From: Methanomassiliicoccaceae archaeon
GTDB lineage: Archaea > Thermoplasmatota > Thermoplasmata > Methanomassiliicoccales > Methanomethylophilaceae
Assembly: GCA_031260545.1 (NCBI GenBank)
Contig: JAIRJQ010000043.1
Span: forward strand, 1 to 20,980
Direction: 5' to 3'
DNA: 20,980 nucleotides
Position numbers and translations under genes: made by a program. The notes beneath the pieces are model-generated. The model ran no database searches and had not been told where the DNA came from. It worked only from the letters and a program-made list of their open reading frames with translations. Shown here one piece after another: positions 1 through 7,504 of this stretch (positions are counted from its first letter, which is position 1; each line of letters begins with the position of its first letter).

Positions 1-99
1 AGCAAAGTTAAAATCTTCCGGACAAACGCATTCATATTTGGAAAGCAGGCCGTCCCGGTCGTACTCCTCTTTCACATATTTCAAGTGGATATTCCTCAT
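1..99 (-). CDS. AMP-forming acyl-CoA synthetase, N-terminal fragment (runs off window)
   Basis: Only the first 33 codons are in the window. The start is the ATG at 97-99, which overlaps the TGA of the upstream regulator (ATGA), so the two are translationally coupled. The peptide begins MRNIHLKYVKEEYD and ends in CPEDFNFA. From memory, a tyrosine/acidic-rich lead followed by a Pro-Glu-x-Phe-Asn-Phe-Ala segment is typical of the N-terminus of AMP-dependent medium- or branched-chain acyl-CoA synthetases, before the adenylation core. Such enzymes convert a carboxylic acid, ATP and CoA to acyl-CoA, AMP and pyrophosphate. They are often preceded by an HTH-cupin regulator, as here. None of the catalytic motifs is visible, so the call rests on the N-terminus and context. 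Confidence 0.55.
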   Translation of the reverse strand, partial: MRNIHLKYVKEEYDRDGLLSKYECVCPEDFNFA

Positions 100-668
100 C
101 GGTGCTCCTCCTTGAGCACGATCGCCAGAAATACACACCCGTCTTTGTCCATAGCGGCCATTCCGTGCCTTTTTGATGAATTGTAATATACGGAATCCCC
201 TTCGCCGAGTTCTTCAATATGGTCGCCGTGAACAAATTTCATTCTCCCCTTCAGAACGTAGTTGAATTCCTGTCCGTCATGCGACGACGTTGGCGTATTA
301 TTCAGTTCATCGACATTGTAGGGGGCGGTCACAACGAACGGTTCGGCCATCTTGTTCTTGAAGCTGTACGCAAGGTGGCCGTATTCGAACCCTTTCCGCC
401 TCTTCATCGGAAGCCCCTTTCCTTTCCTGACCAAAGTGTAACCGGAAAGGTGCGGATTTTCGCCGGTAAGCAGTTCAATTATGTCCACACCGAACTTCTC
501 GGCGCATTCGTAAAGGAATGTGAACGTGAAGTCCTGCATTCCGTCCTCATAATCATTGTATTCTTTTTTGGTAACGCCGGTCGCCTTTGCCATTTCATCC
601 TGTGAAAAACCGGTCGCATCACGCAGCGCACGTATGCGCTCAGCTATCTCGCTTATCCTCGTGTCCAT
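96..668 (-). CDS. XRE-family HTH / cupin transcriptional regulator
   Basis: This 190-residue protein has two domains. Residues about 5-62 form an XRE/Cro-type helix-turn-helix with the signature TGFSQDEMAKATGVTKKEY. Residues about 110-187 form a cupin barrel, with the run from SSHDGQEFNYVLKGRMKFV to a second motif GDSVYYNSSKRHG, as in small-molecule-sensing XRE-cupin regulators. The ATG at 666-668 places the HTH at the very N-terminus, as is usual. The gene overlaps the downstream acyl-CoA synthetase by four bases, and the divergent neighbour is a 2-oxoacid oxidoreductase operon. It therefore probably controls one or both units in response to an acyl-CoA, acid or 2-oxoacid ligand. The ligand is not identifiable from sequence. 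The inverted repeat just upstream is the obvious operator candidate. Confidence 0.88.
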   Translation of the reverse strand: MDTRISEIAERIRALRDATGFSQDEMAKATGVTKKEYNDYEDGMQDFTFTFLYECAEKFGVDIIELLTGENPHLSGYTLVRKGKGLPMKRRKGFEYGHLAYSFKNKMAEPFVVTAPYNVDELNNTPTSSHDGQEFNYVLKGRMKFVHGDHIEELGEGDSVYYNSSKRHGMAAMDKDGCVFLAIVLKEEHR

Positions 669-692
669 GTGCTCACATCGCGTAATCTAATC

Positions 693-731
693 ATAAGGTA
701 AGCCGAAGGCGGGATAAAAAAGTTACCTTAT
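693..731. promoter_or_regulatory. Perfect 9-bp inverted repeat, candidate operator of the XRE-cupin regulator
   Basis: ATAAGGTAA at 693-701 is repeated inverted as TTACCTTAT at 723-731. The half-site centres are 30 bp apart, about three helical turns, so both could face the same side of the DNA. The element lies 25 bp upstream of the regulator start and about 70 bp upstream of the ATPase start. The repeat is seen directly; its role as an operator is inferred. Confidence 0.55.
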
Positions 732-739
732 ACTGCGCC

Positions 740-749
740 GTGTTAACAC
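740..749. promoter_or_regulatory. 10-bp palindrome GTGTTAACAC in the divergent promoter gap
   Basis: This self-complementary decamer lies between the 693-731 inverted repeat and the AT-rich promoter of the oxidoreductase operon. A GTG inside it is an in-frame alternative start for the ATPase. I judge it more likely a binding site, because the ATG at 800 puts the P-loop at its usual place near the N-terminus. Confidence 0.35.
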
Positions 750-754
750 TACAC

Positions 755-769
755 AATATTAATAATAAA
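755..769 (+). promoter_or_regulatory. AT-rich TATA-like promoter of the oxidoreductase operon
   Basis: The run AATATTAATAATAAA is the only TATA-like block between the divergent genes on this side. It ends about 30 bp before the ATG at 800, so the message would be leaderless or nearly so. No Shine-Dalgarno precedes that ATG, which fits. Confidence 0.45.
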
Positions 770-799
770 CCTGTACGCATATACGATATTCAGATTCAT

Positions 800-1459
800 A
801 TGCTGACGATCGTCTGCGGACACTACGGTTCGGGGAAAACAAATTTCGCAATAAATTATGCGTTGGACAAGGCCAAGGAGGGTAAACGCGTGATGTTAGC
901 GGACATGGATATCGTGAACCCTTATTTCACCTCTTCCGAGTATTCCGGCATATTGATAAGTAACGGCGTAAAGATAATATCGCCGACGTTCGCGACCACC
1001 AATGTGGATGTACCGTCACTGCCCGCATCCTTTCACTCCATTTTTGAAACGAACGATGAAGTTGTGATCGACGCAGGGGGAGATGACGTCGGTGCCACGG
1101 CGCTCGGGAGATTTTCGAAAAAGGTCAAAGAGAAAGGATACGAGATGCTGTACGTGACGAACATGTACCGTCCGTTCACCTCTAATGCTGACGATTCGGT
1201 GGAAATGCTCAGGTCGATCGAAAGAACATGCGGACTGAAGGCAACAGCGGTCGTGAACAACTCGCATCTGAAAGGTCTGACGAATGCGTCGACAATAATC
1301 GATTCGCTGGAGTATGCGAAAGATGTCGCACGGTCCGCGGGATTGCCTTTATTGTTTTCGGTGGTGCCGCGCAGCTTGATAGATCAATTACCAAAGGACG
1401 AATATTTTTATCAAGCCGATGTGTATGTGGGAACTATTTGGGAAAAAGGGGAAGACTGA
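800..1459 (+). CDS. P-loop ATPase leading the 2-oxoacid oxidoreductase operon
   Basis: This 219-residue protein begins MLTIVCGHYGSGKTNFAINY, with a Walker A motif GHYGSGKT at residues 7-14. It continues with a deviant-Walker/MinD-like second strand, VMLADMDIVNPYF, and a Walker B-like strand, VVIDAGGDDVG. This resembles CobQ/MinD/ParA-type nucleotide-binding proteins. I chose the ATG at 800 over an in-frame GTG at 740 because the longer version adds a 20-residue tail with no domain character and its start falls inside a palindrome. The stop overlaps the ferredoxin-subunit start by one base (TGATG), so it is cotranslated with the oxidoreductase. By context it could help assemble the Fe-S or TPP enzyme, or insert a cofactor. 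Its actual function is unknown. Confidence 0.8.
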   Translation: MLTIVCGHYGSGKTNFAINYALDKAKEGKRVMLADMDIVNPYFTSSEYSGILISNGVKIISPTFATTNVDVPSLPASFHSIFETNDEVVIDAGGDDVGATALGRFSKKVKEKGYEMLYVTNMYRPFTSNADDSVEMLRSIERTCGLKATAVVNNSHLKGLTNASTIIDSLEYAKDVARSAGLPLLFSVVPRSLIDQLPKDEYFYQADVYVGTIWEKGED

Positions 1460-1665
1460 TGTTAAAAGTGACAATTAACGAGAACCTCTGCAAAGGGTGC
1501 GAGATGTGTGTTATCGCGTGCCCTAAGAAGATAATAGAATTGAATAAGGGAAAGATAAATGCGAAAGGATACAATCCGGTGCATATCGTCGACGAATCAA
1601 AATGCACAGGCTGCGCATCATGCGCGGTAATGTGCCCTGATGTGGTCATAACACTGGAGGACTGA
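1459..1665 (+). CDS. 2-oxoacid:ferredoxin oxidoreductase, 2x[4Fe-4S] ferredoxin (delta) subunit
   Basis: This 68-residue protein has two classic CxxCxxCxxxC clusters, with cysteines at 11/14/17/21 and 49/52/55/59. It is a dicluster ferredoxin that carries electrons from the TPP site to external ferredoxin. Its size and first position in the structural genes match the delta subunit (KorD/VorC type) of archaeal four-subunit enzymes. The start ATG shares a base with the stop of the ATPase, and the alpha subunit begins two bases after this stop, so the operon is tightly coupled. Confidence 0.93.
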   Translation: MLKVTINENLCKGCEMCVIACPKKIIELNKGKINAKGYNPVHIVDESKCTGCASCAVMCPDVVITLED

Positions 1666-1667
1666 GC

Positions 1668-2729
1668 ATGAGCGAGAAGGTATTGATGAAAGGCAACGAA
1701 GCGCTGGCGGAGGCGGCGATAGCGGCAGGATGCAAGCACTTCTTCGGTTACCCGATAACACCGCAGAACGAACTGACGGCGCACATGTCCAAACGCCTGC
1801 CGAAGATAGGAGGGACATATCTTCAAGCGGAATCCGAGGTCGCCGCGATAAATATGGTCCTGGGCGCCTCGGCGGCCGGAGTGAGGGCAATGACCTCGTC
1901 CAGTTCCCCCGGGATAAGTCTGAAATCAGAAGGCCTCTCGTACCTCGCCGGTTCGGATCTTCCTGCCGTTATCGTCAATGTGCAGCGCGCAGGTCCGGGA
2001 CTCGGAGGCATACAGCCGTCGCAGGCCGATTACTGGCAGGCCACAAGGGCAGCAGGGCACGGCGACTTCAAGCTGCTTGTGTTCGCGCCGTCGACAGTGC
2101 AGGAGATGGTAGATCTCACGGGTGACGCGTTCGCATTGGGCGACAAGTACAGAATGCCTGCGATAATGCTCTCCGACGGGATACTCGGACAAATGATGGA
2201 GCCGGTCGTCATGCCGAAGGACAGCATCGCACGCATTCCCGAAAGGCCGTGGGCCGCCTGCGGCCACGGAGATAAGAGGGAGCACAATGTCATTAATTCA
2301 TTATACATCGAACCTCCGGTCCTTGAGGCGGTCATCAAAGCGAGATTTGAGAAATATAGGCTGATAGAGGAGAAAGAGCAGCGGTGCGAAGAGTACCTGA
2401 CGGATGATGCCGATATTGTCATCGTTGCGTACGGGGCATCCGCACGCATATCCAGAAGCGCGGTCAACGCCGCCAGAAAAGAAGGCATAAAGGCCGGCCT
2501 CATAAGGCCGATAACGCTTTGGCCGTTCCCGACCAAGGCGATCATTTCGCGAATAGGGAATGCAAAGACATTCCTCTGTGTGGAGATGTCCATGGGTCAG
2601 ATGGTGGACGATGTCCGTCTGATAGTGAATGGAAAAAGGGACGTGAGATTCTTCGGACGCACCGGCGGAATGGTCCCGACGCCCGCAGAGGTACTCGGGG
2701 AACTGAAGAAGATAAAAGGAGGTATCTGA
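1668..2729 (+). CDS. vorB: 2-oxoacid:ferredoxin oxidoreductase alpha subunit (VorB-like)
   Basis: This 353-residue protein carries the pyrimidine-binding domain of the pyruvate:ferredoxin oxidoreductase superfamily. It shows GYPITPQNE at about residues 27-35, the conserved QAESE loop near 53-57 with the glutamates that activate TPP, TSSSSPGISLKSEG near 76-89 and AGPGLGGIQPSQ near 108-119. From memory, this pattern is closest to the VorB family (3-methyl-2-oxobutanoate, i.e. 2-ketoisovalerate), not to pyruvate enzymes. A 2-oxoglutarate (KorA) role cannot be excluded from sequence. A strong GGAGG at 1656-1660 precedes the start. The TGA abuts the ATG of the beta subunit. Confidence 0.88.
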   Translation: MSEKVLMKGNEALAEAAIAAGCKHFFGYPITPQNELTAHMSKRLPKIGGTYLQAESEVAAINMVLGASAAGVRAMTSSSSPGISLKSEGLSYLAGSDLPAVIVNVQRAGPGLGGIQPSQADYWQATRAAGHGDFKLLVFAPSTVQEMVDLTGDAFALGDKYRMPAIMLSDGILGQMMEPVVMPKDSIARIPERPWAACGHGDKREHNVINSLYIEPPVLEAVIKARFEKYRLIEEKEQRCEEYLTDDADIVIVAYGASARISRSAVNAARKEGIKAGLIRPITLWPFPTKAIISRIGNAKTFLCVEMSMGQMVDDVRLIVNGKRDVRFFGRTGGMVPTPAEVLGELKKIKGGI

Positions 2730-3482
2730 ATGAAATTTAAAAGACCTCATGCGTTAACGGATGCGCAGTTCCATTACTGCCCCGGGTGCTCTCACGGGAT
2801 AGTTCACAGGTTGGTGGCGGAAACGATGGACGAACTCGGGGTCGAGGGGAAGACGATAGGTCTGGCGCCCGTAGGATGTGCGGTGTTCGCATACAATTAC
2901 TTCAACTGCGACATGGTGCAGGCGGCGCACGGCCGCGCACAAGCGGTCGCGACTGGAATAAAAAGGGCGCTTCCTGATAATGTCGTATTCACGTACCAAG
3001 GGGACGGGGACCTCGCGGCCATAGGAACAGCGGAAACAGTGCACGCAGCAACGCGCGGTGAGAACATTACAGTAATATTCATCAACAACGCGATCTACGG
3101 GATGACAGGAGGGCAGATGGCGCCTACCACCATCCCCGGACAGGTGACGCAGACGACACCGTACGGCCGCAGCACAAAGGATGCAGGCCATCCGATAAGG
3201 GTATGCGAGATGCTGGCGACGCTTGACGGCGTCGCGCTGGCACAACGTGTTTCTGTTGATACGGTAAAGAATGTGAACGCAGCGAAGAAAGCGATCAAGA
3301 AAGCATTCCAATACCAGATGGAAGGCCGCGGTTATACGATAATAGAGGTATTGTCCACATGCCCGACCAACTGGGGACTGTCGATCCCGGATTCGCTGGA
3401 ATGGCTCAGAAAACAAATGGTCCCGTATTATCCGTTAGGCGTCTTTAAAGACAAAGGCGAGAAGAAGGAGGAAGGGCAATGA
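2730..3482 (+). CDS. 2-oxoacid:ferredoxin oxidoreductase beta subunit (TPP-binding)
   Basis: This 250-residue TPP subunit has an N-terminal CPGCSHG at residues 17-23 and the TPP/Mg motif GDGDLAAIG at 91-99 followed by NN at 119-120. The substrate-pocket segment NAIYGMTGGQMAPTT then follows. This architecture is typical of KorB/VorA-type beta subunits, which decarboxylate the 2-oxoacid and pass electrons to the ferredoxin subunit. A GGAGGT at 2718-2723, inside the end of the alpha gene, is its ribosome-binding site. It overlaps the gamma gene by four bases (ATGA at 3479-3482). The substrate is assigned only through the alpha subunit and context. Confidence 0.92.
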   Translation: MKFKRPHALTDAQFHYCPGCSHGIVHRLVAETMDELGVEGKTIGLAPVGCAVFAYNYFNCDMVQAAHGRAQAVATGIKRALPDNVVFTYQGDGDLAAIGTAETVHAATRGENITVIFINNAIYGMTGGQMAPTTIPGQVTQTTPYGRSTKDAGHPIRVCEMLATLDGVALAQRVSVDTVKNVNAAKKAIKKAFQYQMEGRGYTIIEVLSTCPTNWGLSIPDSLEWLRKQMVPYYPLGVFKDKGEKKEEGQ

Positions 3483-4015
3483 ACATGAACCTCCTTCTGG
3501 CAGGGTTCGGAGGCCAGGGCATACTGTTCACCGGCAAAGTGGTCGCATACTCGGGGATGCTTGATGGTGACGAAGTTTCATGGTTACCGTCATACGGCCC
3601 GGAGATGCGAGGAGGTACGGCGAACTGCAGCGTATGCGTCAGCGACTCGCCGATCGGTTCTCCTCTGGTAACGGCGCCGGACGTCCTGATAGCGATGAAT
3701 CTGCCGTCATTGCAGAAGTTCGAGAACGCCGTCGTTCCCGGCGGATTGATAATAGTGGACAGTTCGATAGTTGACGAAAAGGTCAAGAGGAAGGACATCA
3801 GGACGATATACCTCCCGGCGACAAGGCTCGCTGCCGATAACGGATTAAAAGGAATGGCCAATATGGTAATGACCGGAAGGCTGTACAAGGAAACAAAATT
3901 CTGTTCCGAGGAAAAGTTCATTGAGGGGGTAACTAAAAGCATACCTGCCAAGAAAGCGGACCTTCTGGAAAAGAACATGGCAGCAATAAAAATAGGAATG
4001 GAAAGCGGGGAATAA
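3479..4015 (+). CDS. 2-oxoacid:ferredoxin oxidoreductase gamma subunit
   Basis: This 178-residue protein has the gamma-domain signature GFGGQGI at residues 9-15 and a downstream SYGPEMRGGTANCSV segment, both diagnostic of the catalytic gamma domain that contacts CoA. It is the last gene of the operon. Its ATG overlaps the beta stop and has GGAGG at 3467-3471. The gene ends in TAA, and a small hairpin with a T-run follows at once. An alternative start three codons in (ATG at 3485) would change little. Confidence 0.92.
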   Translation: MNMNLLLAGFGGQGILFTGKVVAYSGMLDGDEVSWLPSYGPEMRGGTANCSVCVSDSPIGSPLVTAPDVLIAMNLPSLQKFENAVVPGGLIIVDSSIVDEKVKRKDIRTIYLPATRLAADNGLKGMANMVMTGRLYKETKFCSEEKFIEGVTKSIPAKKADLLEKNMAAIKIGMESGE

Positions 4016-4026
4016 ATCCCCTTTTT
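4007..4026 (+). terminator. Hairpin plus T-run ending the oxidoreductase operon
   Basis: A 5-bp stem (GGGGA at 4007-4011 with TCCCC at 4017-4021) closes a 5-nt loop and is followed by five T residues at 4022-4026. It overlaps the last codons of the gamma gene and separates this operon from the convergent acetyl-CoA synthetase, which ends at 4034. The short stem is weak by bacterial standards, but the U-run suits archaeal termination. Confidence 0.5.
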
Positions 4027-4033
4027 AAATCTT

Positions 4034-5983
4034 TTACAGACGTCCTTTTATCAGCGATTCGATCACTGACGGATCAAGCAGCGTCGTTGTATCGCCGAGC
4101 TCGGACTGACTGCTGCCGCCGGCTATCTTTCTGAGAAGACGGCGCATGATCTTTCCGCTGCGCGTCTTCGGAAGGCCCTGCGATATCTGTATCGTTTTTG
4201 GGGTCGCTATGGGACCGACGACGTTGCGCACCTGATTGATCAGCTGCTTCTTTAGATCTTCCGATTCAGTGAAACCATCCTTCAGCGTCACGAAGGTGTA
4301 TATCGCCTCTCCTTTGATCTCATCAGGAACAGGAACAACGGCGGCCTCGGCGACCGCAGGATGCGCTATCAGCGCAGCTTCGATCTCAGCCGCGCCTATT
4401 CTGTGTCCGGCGACGCTGATGACGTCATCAACACGTCCCAGCAACCAATGGTCGCCGTCCGCGTCTATCCTCGCGCCGTCACCGGTCAGATAATGTCCGG
4501 GGAAAGTGGCCCAATATTGTTCCACATATTTCGCATGGTCGTTCCATATTGTACGGGCAAGGGACGGGAACGGTTCCATTAAGAACAGGTTGCCGCTCTC
4601 GCCCACTCCGCACTCTGTTTTATCTTCTCGGAAGACGCCTGTCTTTATTCCAGGCAAAGGTTTCATTGCCGATCCGGGTTTCAGGTCGAATGCGCCTGTC
4701 AGCGGTGCAATGATTATGCTTCCTGTTTCCGTCTGCCACCATGTGTCCGCTATCGGGCATCTTCCTCCTCCTATCACGCGATGATACCATTTCCACACAT
4801 CGGCGTCTATCGGTTCGCCGACGCTTGCTAACATCTTCAGCGACGAAAGGTCATGTTTCTTTATCCAGTCGTCCCCGTTCTTCCTTATCATTCTTAACGC
4901 GGTCGGCGCTGTGTAGAATATGTCCACCTTCCATTTCTCGGCGACCTGCCAGAATCTGTCATTTTCCGGATAATTCGGAACACCTTCGAACATTAACGTT
5001 GTCGCGCCAACGGACAACGGTCCGTAAAGGATGGAAGAGTGACCCGTTATCCATCCGATATCCGCGGTGCACCAGTACACTTGTCCTGGATTGTAGTTGA
5101 ATATGTACCTGAAAGACGAGTTCACGCCTACGAGATATCCTCCGTTCACGTGCACCATCCCCTTCGGTTTTCCTGTCGTTCCTGACGTGTATAGCATGAA
5201 CAGCGGATCTTCCGCGTCCATGACCTCCGGTTCGCACTTCAGCGGAACTTTTTCCATTTCCTCATGCCACCACACGTCACGGTCCTTTTCCATGACCACG
5301 TCGGCGCCGGTGTGCTTCACGACCAAGACATGTTCGACCGACGTATCGCGTTCAAGGATCTCGTTGACCTTTCCTTTCATATCGATCTTCTTGCCGGCGC
5401 GGTAGCTTCCGTCCGATGTGACCAACACTTTCGGAGTGCAGTCGGCGACACGGTTGAATATCGCGTCCGAGCTGAATCCGGCGAACACGACGCTGTGGAT
5501 CGCACCGACCCTCGTACACGCGAGCAGCGTTATCGCAAGTTCAGGTATCATTGGTAAGTATACTGCAACGCGGTCCCCTTTCTTCACGCCGTTCTTCTTC
5601 AGGACGTTGGAGAATCTTTCCACTTCGTGTAATAACTGTCCGTAAGTGTACACGCGGACATCCTTGTCATCTTCTCCCTGGAATATGATGGCGGCAGTGT
5701 TCTTCAATCCGTTCTTTACGTGCCGATCCAAACAGTTGTACGATACGTTAAGTTTGCCGCCTTTGAACCATGTGAATTCGTCCTTCTTCTTGTTCCATGT
5801 GAAAGGCTCCTTCCAGCCCTTTGAGAACCAATCGATGTGTTCCGCCTGTTTCACCCAGTATGCGACCGGGTCCTTCATCGATTCGCTGTATAGTCTTGTG
5901 TATTCATCAACGCTCTTGACCATCGCGGTCTTGCGGTACTCATCGGACGGCAGGTACTGTCCTTTCGTATTCTCTGGTGTCAT
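4034..5983 (-). CDS. acs: Acetyl-CoA synthetase (AMP-forming)
   Basis: This 649-residue protein is full length for Acs (about 650). It shows the adenylation signature YTSGTTGKPKG at 265-275, the Acs-specific TADIGWITGHSSILYGPL near 307-323, DTWWQTETG at 413-421, the YLTGDGA hinge region near 500, and the C-terminal PKTRSGKIMRR. The catalytic lysine of that last motif, at about 611, is the usual acetylation target. It makes acetyl-CoA from acetate, ATP and CoA in the cytosol, here probably for carbon assimilation. The ATG at 5981-5983 is preferred over an upstream in-frame TTG at 6007, because a purine-rich GAGGGGAG lies just upstream of it. The gene is monocistronic and has its own TATA box. 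Confidence 0.96.
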   Translation of the reverse strand: MTPENTKGQYLPSDEYRKTAMVKSVDEYTRLYSESMKDPVAYWVKQAEHIDWFSKGWKEPFTWNKKKDEFTWFKGGKLNVSYNCLDRHVKNGLKNTAAIIFQGEDDKDVRVYTYGQLLHEVERFSNVLKKNGVKKGDRVAVYLPMIPELAITLLACTRVGAIHSVVFAGFSSDAIFNRVADCTPKVLVTSDGSYRAGKKIDMKGKVNEILERDTSVEHVLVVKHTGADVVMEKDRDVWWHEEMEKVPLKCEPEVMDAEDPLFMLYTSGTTGKPKGMVHVNGGYLVGVNSSFRYIFNYNPGQVYWCTADIGWITGHSSILYGPLSVGATTLMFEGVPNYPENDRFWQVAEKWKVDIFYTAPTALRMIRKNGDDWIKKHDLSSLKMLASVGEPIDADVWKWYHRVIGGGRCPIADTWWQTETGSIIIAPLTGAFDLKPGSAMKPLPGIKTGVFREDKTECGVGESGNLFLMEPFPSLARTIWNDHAKYVEQYWATFPGHYLTGDGARIDADGDHWLLGRVDDVISVAGHRIGAAEIEAALIAHPAVAEAAVVPVPDEIKGEAIYTFVTLKDGFTESEDLKKQLINQVRNVVGPIATPKTIQISQGLPKTRSGKIMRRLLRKIAGGSSQSELGDTTTLLDPSVIESLIKGRL

Positions 5984-6042
5984 CAACTCCCCTCGTTCGC
6001 CGAACAAATTTCGGCAAGATTAGATTACTTGATTAACGTTCC

Positions 6043-6053
6043 AATATATTAAA
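6043..6053 (-). promoter_or_regulatory. TATA box of acs
   Basis: On the minus strand the sequence reads TTTAATATATT, a good archaeal TATA box. It is centred about 65 bp upstream of the acs ATG, giving an expected leader of roughly 35-40 nt that includes the purine-rich ribosome-binding site. The rest of the 6054-6195 gap is very AT-rich and holds no gene I can support. Confidence 0.5.
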
Positions 6054-6154
6054 CATATGTATTCCATAGGCCTTTTTTCGAAATTCGTAGTTATACTATG
6101 TTTTTAATACATTAATCGTAGAAATTTAAATGTAATATGAATTAATTTAAGAAA

Positions 6155-6171
6155 GATGTTCAAAAAACATC
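6155..6171 (-). terminator. Weak hairpin after the 6196-6918 gene
   Basis: GATGTT at 6155-6160 pairs with AACATC at 6166-6171 around a 5-nt loop. Read on the minus strand, it is followed by TTTCTTAAATTAA. It sits 25 bp past the stop of the leftward cassette and may terminate it. The T-run is interrupted, so the call is tentative. Confidence 0.3.
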
Positions 6172-6195
6172 AATTCTTATTTAAAGTAAAGGTGT

Positions 6196-6918
6196 TCAGA
6201 AGAACCTGAAACCGCATCCTTCTTCAATAGATATCAAAGCAACAGCCTCCAGACGGTCCACCGGGCCGGTGTATCTCTTGAGCGCAAGTTTGCCCTCCGT
6301 CTCCAGCGCATTGCGCAGTATCGGTATCTCTTTCAGAAGTTCCGACGCATCGTTCTTCGTATATTTGCGGGACGCCGCAACACCCGCAGGTATCGACCCC
6401 GTCACTTTGCAGCCGTGCTTCAGCGCTATTTCCGGCAATGCGCTGTTGTCGGGTCCGAACGATCCGATACATCCCCTTCCCTTATCCCACGAGAGTTTAC
6501 ATTCTGCGCACACCGAATTCATCTCCTCGAAAGAAAGCATATCCCATTCTGTCTGCCTGTCGTATGGGGCAGATACAGTTATCAGCCCCTTTCCGACGTT
6601 ATCGGTCAGCTTTGAAATCTCTATCCATCCTGTATACGTCCTTTCAGTGACCTTCTCAAGGGCCGCACGGTCCTCTTTGTCCTTTAAGCGGTCCAGATAT
6701 ATCGTGCAGACATCCTCTTTTATCTTGTTCCGTTTCATGAATCCGTCCTTATCAGGGAACACCTTCAATGCATCCTCTATCGGAAGGAACCTTTCGTATT
6801 CTGCCGCATCCCCGTATTTTGACGGGTCCTTCACAAGCACTCTGAGCACATTCTCTTTATTACTTCTGCATAGCGCACTTTTACATTCTGTCTCATAAAT
6901 CGCAACACTTATTCCCAT
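6196..6918 (-). CDS. Cysteine-containing soluble protein of unknown function
   Basis: This 240-residue protein has no signal peptide or membrane segment, and I do not recognise a family. It contains eight cysteines (12, 17, 71, 137, 140, 150, 170, 235), including a CxxC and a third cysteine in CAECKLSWDKGRGC at 137-150, which could bind a metal or form a redox site. The middle is rich in charged, helical sequence (KDKEDRAALEKVTERT). It is the last gene of a leftward three-gene cassette, starting four bases after the stop of the membrane protein, so cotranscription is very likely. It could act as a cytosolic partner of the two membrane proteins. The reading frame is intact, and its codon use resembles its neighbours. 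Confidence 0.75.
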   Translation of the reverse strand: MGISVAIYETECKSALCRSNKENVLRVLVKDPSKYGDAAEYERFLPIEDALKVFPDKDGFMKRNKIKEDVCTIYLDRLKDKEDRAALEKVTERTYTGWIEISKLTDNVGKGLITVSAPYDRQTEWDMLSFEEMNSVCAECKLSWDKGRGCIGSFGPDNSALPEIALKHGCKVTGSIPAGVAASRKYTKNDASELLKEIPILRNALETEGKLALKRYTGPVDRLEAVALISIEEGCGFRFF

Positions 6919-6922
6919 TTTC

Positions 6923-7504
6923 TCACCCGGAAAACCTTCTCGCCCTTCTTCTGGACATTGTGTCCTTCTTCTTCTCTATTGCTTCAAAATATTTTTTCCT
7001 ATTGCTTCCGAACTCCGATATCGCCAGAAAGATCATCGCAAAGGAGATCATTATCATAACATATGTGACGGGACGAACATCAAGGTCCAATATTATTGTC
7101 GAAGCACTGCCGGAGACGACAGCCGCATCCGAAAGGAACATCTCGAACACACCGCCGTGCGCCGCTATCCATAACCACGACCCGAAGTATAATGCGAACA
7201 ATATCTTGAATGGTATCCGCGCGTAACTCCCCGCACGGTAGAATCCTATCGGTATCGAAAGAATGATGAAAGGCAGCGCATATTTCATCAGGTCCGAGAC
7301 CCAGCCCCACGCACCGTTCATCAATACGTCGGAACTTCCGAAGATCGTTCCTCCCGTGTCCGTGATGGTCCCGGAGGCTGCAATGAATATTACGTACGGC
7401 GCAACGACGAACGCTCCGATCGTAATGAAGAATGATATCAATGCGCCGACGAGGGAGCCGTTCTTCGGCGAAAGATCAAAACGGATATCCTCGATAAGCG
7501 TCAT
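6923..7504 (-). CDS. Four-helix integral membrane protein of unknown function
   Basis: This 193-residue protein has about four hydrophobic segments, at residues 18-43, 75-90, 97-118 and 146-164. They are followed by a strongly basic, charged C-terminal tail (NRKKYFEAIEKKKD, then RRRARR), which would lie in the cytoplasm by the positive-inside rule. The linker between the first two helices is Gly/Ser/Thr-rich and would be outside. I recognise no family or catalytic motif. Its ATG overlaps the stop of the membrane-anchored protein upstream (TCATG on the plus strand), so translation is coupled. Confidence 0.78.
   Translation of the reverse strand: MTLIEDIRFDLSPKNGSLVGALISFFITIGAFVVAPYVIFIAASGTITDTGGTIFGSSDVLMNGAWGWVSDLMKYALPFIILSIPIGFYRAGSYARIPFKILFALYFGSWLWIAAHGGVFEMFLSDAAVVSGSASTIILDLDVRPVTYVMIMISFAMIFLAISEFGSNRKKYFEAIEKKKDTMSRRRARRFSG

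Noticed and set aside
740..799. Longer ATPase starting at GTG 740
   Set aside because: The extra 20 residues lack domain character, the GTG lies in a palindrome, and the AT-rich promoter falls after it, so the ATG at 800 is the better start.
2030..2593. Long antisense open frames opposite the oxidoreductase and other genes
   Set aside because: They lie fully inside strongly supported genes, have no ribosome-binding sites or recognisable domains, and reflect codon bias of the sense strand.
5984..6007. Longer acs starting at TTG 6007
   Set aside because: The ATG at 5981-5983 has a purine-rich ribosome-binding site immediately upstream and gives the normal Acs length.
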